Shown piece after piece: positions 1-6,507 of a stretch of 6,814 nucleotides of DNA. The notes below the pieces were generated by a model. That model did not search any database and was not told the DNA's origin. It saw nothing but the letters and a program-made list of their open reading frames with translations. Every line of letters starts with the position of its first letter. The first letter of the stretch is position 1. The DNA is from Clostridia bacterium (GTDB taxonomy: Bacteria > Bacillota > Clostridia > Christensenellales > DUVY01). The DNA is taken from the NCBI GenBank assembly GCA_026001225.1, contig BNZQ01000073.1, positions 1 to 6,814 of the forward strand, read 5' to 3'. Position numbers and translations under genes: made by a program.

Positions 1-427
1 CGAATACCGCCGTCACCGTGTACGTCCCCACGGCCGTCTCGCCCGTACCCGGAACGCCGCCGTACAGATAACTCACGGTCACGCCGGACGGCAAGCCCGA
101 CACCGCCAAACTCTTCACCGTTCCGTCATAGGCAAAAGTCCCGTTCGCAAACGTCACGCCGCTCATGTTATGCGCCGCTTTGTCGATCCGTAACGTCGCC
201 GTCATATTGGCGGGCGCGCCGTAGTTCGGATCGCTTGTCGCGAATACCGCCGTCACCGCGTACGTTCCCACAAGCGTCTCGCCCGTCCCCGCCGCGCCGT
301 TGTACAGATAACTCACGGTCACGCCCGCGGGCAACGTCCCCGACACCGCCAAACTCTTAACCGTTCCGTCATAGGGAAACGTTCCGTTCGCAAACGTCAC
401 GCCGCTCATGCTGTACGTCCCTTGGAG
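1..427 (-). repeat. Tandem type A modules, period 243 bp (second copy cut by the window edge)
   Basis: Residues 1517-1597 (185-427) and 1598-1658+ (1-184) are consecutive copies of an 81-residue module. Shared blocks include MSGVTFANGTF, YDGTVKSLAVSG, GVTVSYLY, TGET and VTAVF. An older copy lies at residues 1339-1418 (722-961), separated by one type B module. The DNA is also very similar, with long identical runs around 61-82 against 301-322 and around 145-165 against 388-408; one extra codon in the 185-427 copy changes the spacing from 240 to 243 bp across the module. This points to recent tandem duplication, and more copies may follow beyond the window. The pattern YDGT...GVTVSY...GTYTVTA.F...DPNY...MTATL matches MBG-type Ig-like repeats of Clostridia surface proteins. 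Confidence 0.85.
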
Positions 428-3400
428 AATCGCGAATGTCGCCGTGGCCGTGCCGCCGCCCGTGAAGTAGGAGGCCGTAACCGTCACCGTCACCGTCACC
501 GTTCCGACGTTCGTGCTGTTGCCCGCGCCGCCGCTGCTGTTGGAGTAACTGATCATGTAATCCGACGACGCCAGCGTCACAACTTGTCCCGAGGGCGCGG
601 GATAGGTGTATGTCACCGCAAAGCCCGCAAAGTCCGCGGCCGTGTACGGCGTTCCCCGGTACGGCTTGTCGGACAAGCCCGTCACATTGAAAGTCCCGCC
701 GACAACCGACACATTCACCGTAATGGTCAGCGTCGCCGTCATATTCGCGGGCACGTTGTAATTGGGATCGGCCGTCGCGAATACCGCCGTCACCGCGTAC
801 ACGCCGCCGTTCGTCTTGCCCGTGTCCGGCACGCCGTCGTATTCATAACTCACCGACACGCCGGACGGCAGCCCCGCCGCCGTTAAACTATGTATAGTGC
901 CGTCATACGGTACCGTGCCGCTTGCAAACGTCACACCGGTCATGTTGTAGTCCGCTTTTAAAATCACAAAGGCAAAGGACGGCAACGCGAGGGGAGCGAC
1001 CGAGTAATACTGATTGATAATTGTCACCGTGACCGTCACCGTTCCCGCGTTTGTGCTGTTGTTCGCGCCGCCGCTTGTGTTCGAGTAACTCACCGCGTAA
1101 TCCAGACCCTCGGTCAAGGTTACGGTTTTGTTGGAGAGAGACACCGTATCGAAATACGTGTACGTCACCGCGAAGTTTTGAAAGTCCGACACGACCCACG
1201 CGTGACCGTCATACACGACGTTCGCCGGCGCGGGCATTCCCGTCACGTTGAAGTTCGCCGGCTGTGACGGTACGGGCGTGCCCACGATGACAAACGCCGC
1301 CGTGAACGGCCCGCCGCCGTACAGCGCGGGCGTCGGCGTGATTGTAATCGTCCCCGTCGCATTGCTGCCCGACGCGCCGATCGCGGAGGCTGCGTTGCCT
1401 TGGTCGTCCGAGTAACTCACCGTGTAATCCACGCCCTCCACGGCCAACACGTTGTGGAAGTATACTTTCAGCGTGTTGATCCCCGACGGGTCGTTGAACA
1501 CGATCGCGCTGCCCGTAAACCGCATATTGTTGTAGCCCGTGATTTGCACGTCGGCGTTTGTCAGCGCGGTCGGCACGATCGAGAATGTTCCCGTATAGTA
1601 CAGAGGAAGACTCAAAAGGTCGAGCGCGGCCTCATAGTTCCCCTTCGGCACGATGAAGAACTGCGCCGCGCTTCCGATTGCCGTGTTGTTCGTGTACACA
1701 ATGTCGAAATCCACGCCTTGCGTCACCGTCACCCCGTTGAACGTCACCGCCAACGCGCCCGCGCCGCCCGTCGGGTACTCCACCGCCGTGCCGCCCAAAT
1801 ACTCCAACGGCACGTTCCCCGTCACCGTCACGTCCGCCGTTCCGTCAATCGGAGCCTTGGCAATCTGAAAGGCAAATGCTTTCGGCCAGTCGCCCGGATT
1901 CTGCGACAGCGTTTCGGGAGAGATCGCATTGTTTCGCGGCGTTATGTTCACCGCCGCCGTTCCCGCGTCCGTATTGCCCGTATAACCGACGGTATATGCC
2001 GACGGGGCTTGCGCCACGCCGTCGAACAGCACCGTAAAGCCCGCAAAGTCCGAGACCGTCCACGCGTGGCCGTCATACGTCACGTCCGCCGGCAGGCCCG
2101 TCACCGTCACCGCGGCGGGCGTGAATACGTTGTTGCTGATGCGGAAAGCCCGCACGAGCGGCGCGGTTCCGGCGTAATTCCCGGTCAGCGTCACCGTCAA
2201 GGTCGCCGCGCCGACATTGATCGCTTGGCCCGGGTGGTTGGCGTCGCCGTCCCAATAGGTAAACGTAAAGTCTCTGTTCTCCGTGAGCGCGGCCGGTTCC
2301 GGGTCGGCGTACACCGACAAGCCGGAGACCGTGACCGGAGAGCCCGTATAGGTCACGCGCAGCGGCGGCGTAAAGCCTTGCAGCCGGATATTCGACACGT
2401 CGATCAGTTTCGGCTCGATCTCGAATGTAAAGGTATGGTTTTGGTTCCCCGTGTCAAAGTTCCCGACCGGCGTCACCGTCACCGTCACGATCCCGGCGTC
2501 CGTGCTGTTGCCCGCGCCGCCGCTGCTGTTGGAGTAACTCAACGTATAGTCCGTGTTCTCTGCCAGCGCGGCCGGAAAGCCCAAGGCCGGGAACGAGACC
2601 GCAAAGCCCGGAAAATCCGCCGCGTTCGCGAAATACGGCGATCCTTTATACGGCACCTTGGGCAGAGGATTGGGATTGACCGACACGTCCAAGTCGTCCA
2701 CCTGACACCGCCGGATCGTATAACTGCCCGTCACCGCCGGCTGCGCGCCCGCGGCCGTATCCCATTCATAGTTGTTCGTCGGCACAACCTTGACGCTCAC
2801 CGTGCCCGCGTTCACCGTTTGGTTCCCCGCGTAGGCTCCCGATGCCGGCGCGCCGTTCGAGTTTGTGTATTCCAATCGGTACGGCGCGGGCATCGCGGCG
2901 TTGTTGACCCCGCCCGCGATTCCGCCGACCGTGAACGTCACGTTCGGATTCAGCGCGGGGTGCGCACTCCCGTTGTAGAGCGGCGACGACGGCAACCCTC
3001 CACTTATCACTATTGCCGTTACTTTTTTTGTATGGATCGTGAAGTTTGACGTCGCCGTGCCCGCCGAGTAGACGTCATAGAAGGTTTGCGGAACGCTGAG
3101 CGAGGTGAAATCATAGGTCACCGTTACCGTGTAACCGCCCGCGTTCACCGGCTGCGTCGCGGAGTTATACGCCGCGCCCGTGCAATCCGTGCCCGTGTAC
3201 AGGACAGTGAACGTCCCCGCCGGTACGTTCGGCGTCGTCAACGCCGGCGCCGTGTCCCCGTACGTCCAATCCCCCAAGGCCGCCGTCGGCGCGATCTTCC
3301 CGCCGGACGTTACACTCGCAAGGGAAACTGCTTGCACCTCGGTGATGAAAGCGGGGTTGAACGCGAGCGCGGCGGCGTTGGCGGTGTATGTTACCGTCGT

Positions 3401-4975
3401 CGGATCCGTGAAGTTCTTGAAGTACGATAATTCGGGGTAGTAGTTGTCCGTCGCGTCGTTGGGGCGTTTTTCCCAATGCCCCGCGCCCGCCGTATTCCCG
3501 CCCGTACCCCCGAACAACGCCGACATTGCCCCGGTTCCCATGCCCGTACCCGTTCCGTCCGCGTTCCCGTCCGTCAGCATTTGTGCAAGCGTCAGTTTTC
3601 CCTCCGGATGCACGGTGTCACCCTCCGGATTCAAATAGAAACAGTCGGAAACATTGAAAACAATTTGTCCGGTAATCCCGTACACTCTCGCACCCGACAG
3701 ACTTCCTGCGCTGTAAGAATTCCTTACGGCATTCGTACCGGCTGTCGCGCTACGAGTGGCGACGAGGCCGCTGACAGTAACGTTGCTGCCGTTCTCCGGC
3801 CCCGTGAGGGCGCCGGAATTGTAACAATTTTCGACCGTCATCTTGACACCCAAATAGCCGGCAAGACCGCCTAATCGCGCGCTTGCGTTCGTTCCCGATC
3901 CGCTTATCGTCACACTGCCCGCATTGAAACACGTATCTATTGCTGCATCATGTCCGGTGTCCTCGCTTAACCAAGAGAGTATGCCGCCCACGAACTCAGT
4001 ACGCGACGCGGCGTCAATCACCGTGACCGTACCCGTATTGTAGCAACCGTGGATTTTCACGGAAATCGCCACATTCGCCGTAAGGTTGTAGATTTGACCG
4101 ATAATGCCGGCCACATATATAGTCGTTGTATTCGTGTTGGCGCACGAAACGGCCGCATTGTTCCAGCAATTCAGGATTTGAAGCGACGCGTCGGCGGAAA
4201 TGCCGATCGTCGAATTGGCCGCCCTCGGCGTCACACCGCCGACAAAGCCGCCGACCATATTATATCCCGTGATACTGCCCGACGCGATTCCCAAATTTTG
4301 AATCACGCCGCTCCCGACCCTGCCGAATAAACCTACAAATTGATCGTCGTTTGAGTTTGTTGTGCGGTTTATATACAGGTTGCGGATCACATGCCCCCGC
4401 CCGTCGAAATTGCCCCGAAAAGCCCGTTCGCCGTTGAACTTGCCGATCGGAAACCACCCCTTGCCGCTGTTCGCCGCGCCGATCGAGGCGGTGTAGTCGG
4501 TCGTAACGATACCGTTGTAGGTTTGTCCCGTGCCGTACCGCCGCAAATCGAGATCGCGCGTCACGGCGAAATATTTCCCTTGCCACCCGCCTTGAATGGC
4601 CTGATAAGCGGAATTGTTGCTATCGGCGATGTTGTACAAGATGAGCGCAAGCCCCGCCAATTTATCCGGCGTTTCGATGATCCACGGATTCGTTTGCGTT
4701 CCGTTTCCCTCCGCCGCCGCCCACGTACTCGGCGCCCTTGTATCCGGCGTTCCCGTTCCGACGACCGCGCCTGTGGCATCGTCGATCCACAAATTCGTGC
4801 CGCTTTCCTGCACGATTGCCGCCCGCGCCGTTTCCGGCGGTTTCCCGCCGTTCAGCCATTGCGATACCGGCCCGCCGAAAGTCGCAAGTCCAAGCAACAC
4901 GACTGCCACGATCACGCCCGCCATGAAAAACCGTTTCCGGCTTGTCCTATTTCTTTTTTCCGCTCTTGTATCCAT
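1..4975 (-). CDS. Giant exported repeat protein: signal/anchor, GLUG-like domain and Ig-like (MBG-type) repeat array; 3' end outside the window
   Basis: One open frame of 1,658 codons from ATG 4973-4975 to the window edge; I read every codon and found no stop. The N-terminus has a basic stretch (KRNRTSRKR) followed by a hydrophobic segment at residues 18-33 (VIVAVVLLGLATF), which marks a Sec signal peptide or N-terminal anchor. Residues 63-518 form a GLUG-like beta-repeat region, and residues 519-1658 hold at least eleven Ig-like modules of 80-140 residues. These are rich in Thr, Val, Tyr and Gly and almost free of Cys. M1 is chosen because AAGAGGA lies 8 nt upstream; the alternative M18 (4922-4924) lacks an RBS and would lose the basic n-region. 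The gene has its own promoter at 5158-5185. By family, such proteins are surface adhesins or matrix proteins. No enzyme domain is visible, and any C-terminal anchor (LPXTG, SLH) would lie beyond the window. The frame is certain; the adhesin role is inferred. Confidence 0.95.
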   Translation of the reverse strand, partial: MDTRAEKRNRTSRKRFFMAGVIVAVVLLGLATFGGPVSQWLNGGKPPETARAAIVQESGTNLWIDDATGAVVGTGTPDTRAPSTWAAAEGNGTQTNPWIIETPDKLAGLALILYNIADSNNSAYQAIQGGWQGKYFAVTRDLDLRRYGTGQTYNGIVTTDYTASIGAANSGKGWFPIGKFNGERAFRGNFDGRGHVIRNLYINRTTNSNDDQFVGLFGRVGSGVIQNLGIASGSITGYNMVGGFVGGVTPRAANSTIGISADASLQILNCWNNAAVSCANTNTTTIYVAGIIGQIYNLTANVAISVKIHGCYNTGTVTVIDAASRTEFVGGILSWLSEDTGHDAAIDTCFNAGSVTISGSGTNASARLGGLAGYLGVKMTVENCYNSGALTGPENGSNVTVSGLVATRSATAGTNAVRNSYSAGSLSGARVYGITGQIVFNVSDCFYLNPEGDTVHPEGKLTLAQMLTDGNADGTGTGMGTGAMSALFGGTGGNTAGAGHWEKRPNDATDNYYPELSYFKNFTDPTTVTYTANAAALAFNPAFITEVQAVSLASVTSGGKIAPTAALGDWTYGDTAPALTTPNVPAGTFTVLYTGTDCTGAAYNSATQPVNAGGYTVTVTYDFTSLSVPQTFYDVYSAGTATSNFTIHTKKVTAIVISGGLPSSPLYNGSAHPALNPNVTFTVGGIAGGVNNAAMPAPYRLEYTNSNGAPASGAYAGNQTVNAGTVSVKVVPTNNYEWDTAAGAQPAVTGSYTIRRCQVDDLDVSVNPNPLPKVPYKGSPYFANAADFPGFAVSFPALGFPAALAENTDYTLSYSNSSGGAGNSTDAGIVTVTVTPVGNFDTGNQNHTFTFEIEPKLIDVSNIRLQGFTPPLRVTYTGSPVTVSGLSVYADPEPAALTENRDFTFTYWDGDANHPGQAINVGAATLTVTLTGNYAGTAPLVRAFRISNNVFTPAAVTVTGLPADVTYDGHAWTVSDFAGFTVLFDGVAQAPSAYTVGYTGNTDAGTAAVNITPRNNAISPETLSQNPGDWPKAFAFQIAKAPIDGTADVTVTGNVPLEYLGGTAVEYPTGGAGALAVTFNGVTVTQGVDFDIVYTNNTAIGSAAQFFIVPKGNYEAALDLLSLPLYYTGTFSIVPTALTNADVQITGYNNMRFTGSAIVFNDPSGINTLKVYFHNVLAVEGVDYTVSYSDDQGNAASAIGASGSNATGTITITPTPALYGGGPFTAAFVIVGTPVPSQPANFNVTGMPAPANVVYDGHAWVVSDFQNFAVTYTYFDTVSLSNKTVTLTEGLDYAVSYSNTSGGANNSTNAGTVTVTVTIINQYYSVAPLALPSFAFVILKADYNMTGVTFASGTVPYDGTIHSLTAAGLPSGVSVSYEYDGVPDTGKTNGGVYAVTAVFATADPNYNVPANMTATLTITVNVSVVGGTFNVTGLSDKPYRGTPYTAADFAGFAVTYTYPAPSGQVVTLASSDYMISYSNSSGGAGNSTNVGTVTVTVTVTASYFTGGGTATATFAILQGTYSMSGVTFANGTFPYDGTVKSLAVSGTLPAGVTVSYLYNGAAGTGETLVGTYAVTAVFATSDPNYGAPANMTATLRIDKAAHNMSGVTFANGTFAYDGTVKSLAVSGLPSGVTVSYLYGGVPGTGETAVGTYTVTAVF
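428..3421 (-). repeat. Array of Ig-like modules in the giant protein (residues 519-1516)
   Basis: Module limits drawn from recurring ends of the form NY...F-x-I are about 519-657, 658-758, 759-858, 859-946, 947-1038, 1039-1138, 1139-1236, 1237-1338, 1339-1418 and 1419-1516. The main (type B) pattern is Y-x-G-x-x-(Y/W)-x-V-x-D-F-x-x-F, then E-x-x-D-Y-x-x-S-Y-S-N, then an N-x-G-T-V-T-V-T-V strand and N-Y...F-x-I. The first module contains WTYGD (570-574), as in YGX-type MBG domains. Three modules (759-858, 1237-1338 and 1419-1516) share an insert SYSNSSGGAGNST or close variants. Residues 1339-1418 are a shorter type A module (see 1-427). Such repeats act as stalks or adhesive modules on the cell surface; the ligand cannot be told from sequence. 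Confidence 0.7.
3422..4789 (-). other. GLUG-like beta-repeat domain of the giant surface protein (residues about 63-518)
   Basis: The domain opens with a typical entry: NGTQTNPWIIETPDKLAGLA at residues 92-111, KYFAVTRDLDL at 134-144, then FRGNFDGRGHVIRNLYI at 186-202, close to the F-x-G-x-F-D-G-x-G-x-x-I-x-N-L consensus seen before GLUG repeats. Short repeats then follow the pattern V/I-x-x-C-(Y/F/W)-N-x-G-x-V/L-T, with their Cys or equivalent at residues 270, 311, 349, 384, about 420 and 445, spaced 25-41 residues. Each is followed by a Gly-rich turn such as VGGF, VAGI, VGGI and LGGLAGY. The region closes with GHWEKRPNDATDNYYPELSY (499-518), the W...YPxL ending common to these domains. GLUG repeats occur in IgA1-protease-type and other surface proteins of Firmicutes, with a presumed beta-solenoid structural role. 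The conserved CYN cysteines stand out in a protein otherwise nearly without Cys. Confidence 0.75.
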
Positions 4976-4983
4976 TCGTTTTG

Positions 4984-4990
4984 TCCTCTT
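4984..4990 (-). promoter_or_regulatory. Ribosome binding site of the giant surface-protein gene
   Basis: The minus strand reads AAGAGGA, then 8 nt, then ATG at 4975. The good match and spacing decide the start at M1 over the internal M18. Confidence 0.8.
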
Positions 4991-5042
4991 GACACAATTC
5001 GTTGAACTGTTTTTTTGGTTGCGCGCTGAACTATTTCTTTAC

Positions 5043-5072
5043 CAATTCCCCCGACCTCGGTCGGGGGAATTG
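5043..5072. repeat. Perfect inverted repeat 1 in the leader (14-bp arms, 2-nt centre)
   Basis: The left arm CAATTCCCCCGACC (5043-5056) and the right arm GGTCGGGGGAATTG (5059-5072) are exact reverse complements around TC. It lies between the promoter and the start codon of the giant gene, so it would be transcribed as a stable hairpin. No U-run follows on either strand, so it is not a standard intrinsic terminator. It could be a leader attenuator or stabiliser, a protein-binding site, or one copy of a dispersed REP-like palindrome. Confidence 0.85.
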
Positions 5073-5097
5073 AATAGAGGGCGCGCCCTCTATTCAA
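5070..5097. repeat. Perfect 28-bp palindrome 2, abutting palindrome 1
   Basis: TTGAATAGAGGGCG is followed directly by its exact reverse complement, with no spacer. It overlaps the first palindrome by 3 bp (5070-5072). In RNA it would form a hairpin with a very small loop competing for the shared bases. On the plus strand AAAAAG follows it; on the minus strand the T-run lies on the 5' side, so it does not look like a terminator. Function unknown. Confidence 0.85.
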
Positions 5098-5157
5098 AAA
5101 GTTTATTCAATGCTAAATGCTACTTACATTTATCCACTATCCACTGTTTATATATTT

Positions 5158-5185
5158 AGTATACCACATTTCCGTCAAATTTCAA
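5158..5185 (-). promoter_or_regulatory. Sigma70/sigmaA-type promoter with extended -10 for the giant gene
   Basis: On the minus strand, TTGAAA (5180-5185) is followed by 16 nt and TATACT (5158-5163), with TG one base upstream of the -10 (TGGTATACT), an extended -10. The start of transcription would fall near 5151, giving a leader of about 175 nt that contains both palindromes and the direct repeat GTGGATAGTGGATA. A second TTGACG (at about 5174-5179) lies only 9 nt from the -10 and is not usable as a -35 with it. Confidence 0.75.
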
Positions 5186-5281
5186 CACATTTTTCACTCC
5201 TTTTACAAAATCCCCTGACACTTTTTCATCTCTCCCCTTAAATTTCCCCTTTCGCTTTCCCTCCAACCTCCCCGTTCCCGC
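5186..5281. other. Gene-free spacer between terminator and promoter
   Basis: This stretch is strongly pyrimidine-rich on the plus strand and carries no credible reading frame with an RBS on either strand. It separates the small operon on the right from the giant gene on the left. I see no further element in it. Confidence 0.6.
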
Positions 5282-5321
5282 AAAAAAAAGATCGCCCGTT
5301 CTCAAAAAAACGAGCGATCTT
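5282..5321 (-). terminator. Rho-independent terminator of the right-hand operon
   Basis: On the minus strand, AAGATCGC (5314-5321) pairs exactly with GCGATCTT (5288-5295). Inner CGTT/AACG pairs extend the stem past one mismatch. The 3' arm runs directly into a tract of eight T (5282-5289). It lies about 130 nt after the stop of the 61-residue gene and ends transcription before the promoter of the giant gene. On the plus strand the stem is followed only by a broken T-tract, so it is mainly directed to the minus strand. Confidence 0.85.
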
Positions 5322-5448
5322 CAAAGATTTCTTTTTTGCAAAAGGGTTACGGCCTAATGTGCGTACCGTTTGCTCCGCTTCGATGTGACGGATTTGCCGT
5401 AATTTTCCAGCATGACTATTCTTTCTTCATGAGAGAGACTCAAAAAGA

Positions 5449-5634
5449 CTATTCGGCCGCAAATCCAAATTTCTTATTGAATGCGATCATCTCTTGCGTA
5501 ACCTCAATTTCTCCTATACTGAAAAGATGATCTATAACATTTTGCGGACACGGTTCGGGTTCTCCGATTTCCTGTATGCGATCGTCAATGTAATCAAATT
5601 CATGACGCTTGACTACTGTAATATTTTTATCCAT
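5449..5634 (-). CDS. Small hypothetical protein, 61 residues
   Basis: I do not recognise this protein. The start is supported by GAGGAG (5640-5645), 5 nt before ATG, and the gene begins 42 nt after the stop of the 276-residue membrane protein, so both are likely co-transcribed and end at the terminator 5282-5321. The product is acidic and soluble-looking, with no signal peptide or membrane segment. It opens MDKNITVVKRHEFDYIDDRI, has one Cys (QEIGEPEPCPQNVIDHLF) and a helical-looking C-terminal third (EIEVTQEMIAFNKKFGFAAE). Its composition is unlike the Arg/His-rich shadows of GC-rich DNA, which supports it being real. It could be a small partner or regulator of the membrane protein, but nothing in the sequence shows this. 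Confidence 0.75.
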   Translation of the reverse strand: MDKNITVVKRHEFDYIDDRIQEIGEPEPCPQNVIDHLFSIGEIEVTQEMIAFNKKFGFAAE

Positions 5635-5676
5635 GCTTGCTCCTCGTCCTCGGTATTGCTTCGGCGTTCAAAATCT

Positions 5677-6507
5677 CTATGGCTTTGTGAACCGTTGGGC
5701 GCGGATCAGGACGCGGTAAAGCATCTGCGCGTCGGTGAAGTCGCCGGACACGGGCATGATGTACCACTTGCCGCCGCGGGGGAAACGCGCTTGGCGAATG
5801 AGCGGATGCCGAAGTTTTAAGCGTTCGGCATATTTGAAGTCCAGCCGTACCAAAAAACTGACCTTGCCCTCGCGCTCGTAAACAAGCGCAAAGGTCTTGC
5901 CGTCGATGCGCAGGGACGCGGGCAGATAGAGCCTTTCGGGCCGCTCTATCGCCGTCATGCCCTCGTTCAGCCGCTCCTCGCGCCGCCGGATATAGTTGAC
6001 GGCGCGCTTCCGCGTCATGCGCAAGGGCGCGCGTTCCCGCCGCGCCGCCGGAACGGAAACGTCGCCGCTTATCTCCGGCTCGTCGTCGGCGGCTTCCAGT
6101 TCCATATCGACCGCGCCCGCGAAAATATCGTCCTCCGCGTCGAAATCCTCACTCTCGGCCGCCGCCGCAAGGTCGGAAAGTTCCTCCTCCGTCAACGCCT
6201 CCCGTTCTCCGTCAAAGGCTTCCGATTCAAGATCGGCCGCGCCCGCGAAAATGCCGTCCTCCGCGCCGGGGCCGCCGTTTCCGGTTGCCGCCGCAAGGTC
6301 GGCAAGAACTCCGTCCGTCAAGGCCGCCGTTTCCGCCTCCGGGCCGTCGCCGTTCCGCGCGCCCCCGGCAACCGCCGCGGCGTTGCGCCCGCTCCGGCGG
6401 AGCATCCACACGGTGAACAGCACGACGGCCGCCGCCGCCAGCCCTATCACCGTCCAATCAATCGCATCGAGAGCGACTCTGCCGATAGCCAATAAAATTC
6501 CTTGCAT
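5677..6507 (-). CDS. Single-pass membrane protein with duplicated acidic linker and YjbR/MmcQ-like C-terminal domain
   Basis: The protein has 276 residues. Residues 1-16 (MQGILLAIGRVALDAI) lead into one membrane segment at about 17-36 (WTVIGLAAAAVVLFTVWML), followed by RRSGR, which predicts a cytoplasmic C-terminal part. Residues 60-143 are a low-complexity acidic linker made of two 42-residue copies (ALT at 62 and 104; AEDGIFAGA at 82 and AEDDIFAGA at 124). Residues 164-190 are basic and probably helical. Residues 192-273 resemble the YjbR/MmcQ (DUF419, CyaY-like) fold in the order LYLPASL, KTFALVYEREGKVSFLVRLD, YAERLKLRHPLIRQARFPRGGKWYIM and DFTDAQMLYRVLIRAQRF. The fold match is by eye and tentative; YjbR-type domains have no settled function. 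The start is preceded by AAAGGAGAAAGG, which lies inside the preceding micro-ORF, so translation is probably coupled. The first 15 codons belong to the 72-bp repeat. Confidence 0.92.
   Translation of the reverse strand: MQGILLAIGRVALDAIDWTVIGLAAAAVVLFTVWMLRRSGRNAAAVAGGARNGDGPEAETAALTDGVLADLAAATGNGGPGAEDGIFAGAADLESEAFDGEREALTEEELSDLAAAAESEDFDAEDDIFAGAVDMELEAADDEPEISGDVSVPAARRERAPLRMTRKRAVNYIRRREERLNEGMTAIERPERLYLPASLRIDGKTFALVYEREGKVSFLVRLDFKYAERLKLRHPLIRQARFPRGGKWYIMPVSGDFTDAQMLYRVLIRAQRFTKP

Noticed and set aside
422..886. Plus-strand open frame of 154 codons, Arg/His-rich
   Set aside because: Antisense shadow of the Ig-like modules, with GTC ACC-type codons giving RHRHRH on the opposite strand.
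1400..3049. Plus-strand open frame of 549 codons
   Set aside because: It lies wholly antisense to the continuous surface-protein frame. Its product is an Arg/His/Val-rich string with no domain pattern, as expected when Thr/Val/Gly/Ala codons of GC-rich DNA are read backwards, and it has no convincing RBS.
5043..5097. Intrinsic terminator for a plus- or minus-strand transcript
   Set aside because: The stems are strong, but no T-run follows the 3' arm on either strand, and the position is between a promoter and its gene.
4391..5159. Overlapping plus-strand open frames (204 and 181 codons) opposite the N-terminus of the giant gene
   Set aside because: They overlap each other and the well-supported start, signal segment and GLUG-like domain on the minus strand, and run through the palindromes. 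No RBS or family match is visible.
5174..5179. TTGACG as the -35 box of the leader promoter
   Set aside because: Only 9 nt from TATACT; TTGAAA at 5180-5185 with a 16-nt spacer fits better.
5354..5413. Minus-strand 19-codon ORF (MLENYGKSVTSKRSKRYAH) after the 61-residue gene
   Set aside because: No Shine-Dalgarno site at a useful distance and too short to judge by composition. It lies in the 3' untranslated stretch before the terminator. Not excluded, but not supportable.
5336..5530. Plus-strand 64-codon ORF
   Set aside because: It overlaps the end of the minus-strand 61-residue gene, which has a strong RBS and operon context; the plus-strand frame has neither.
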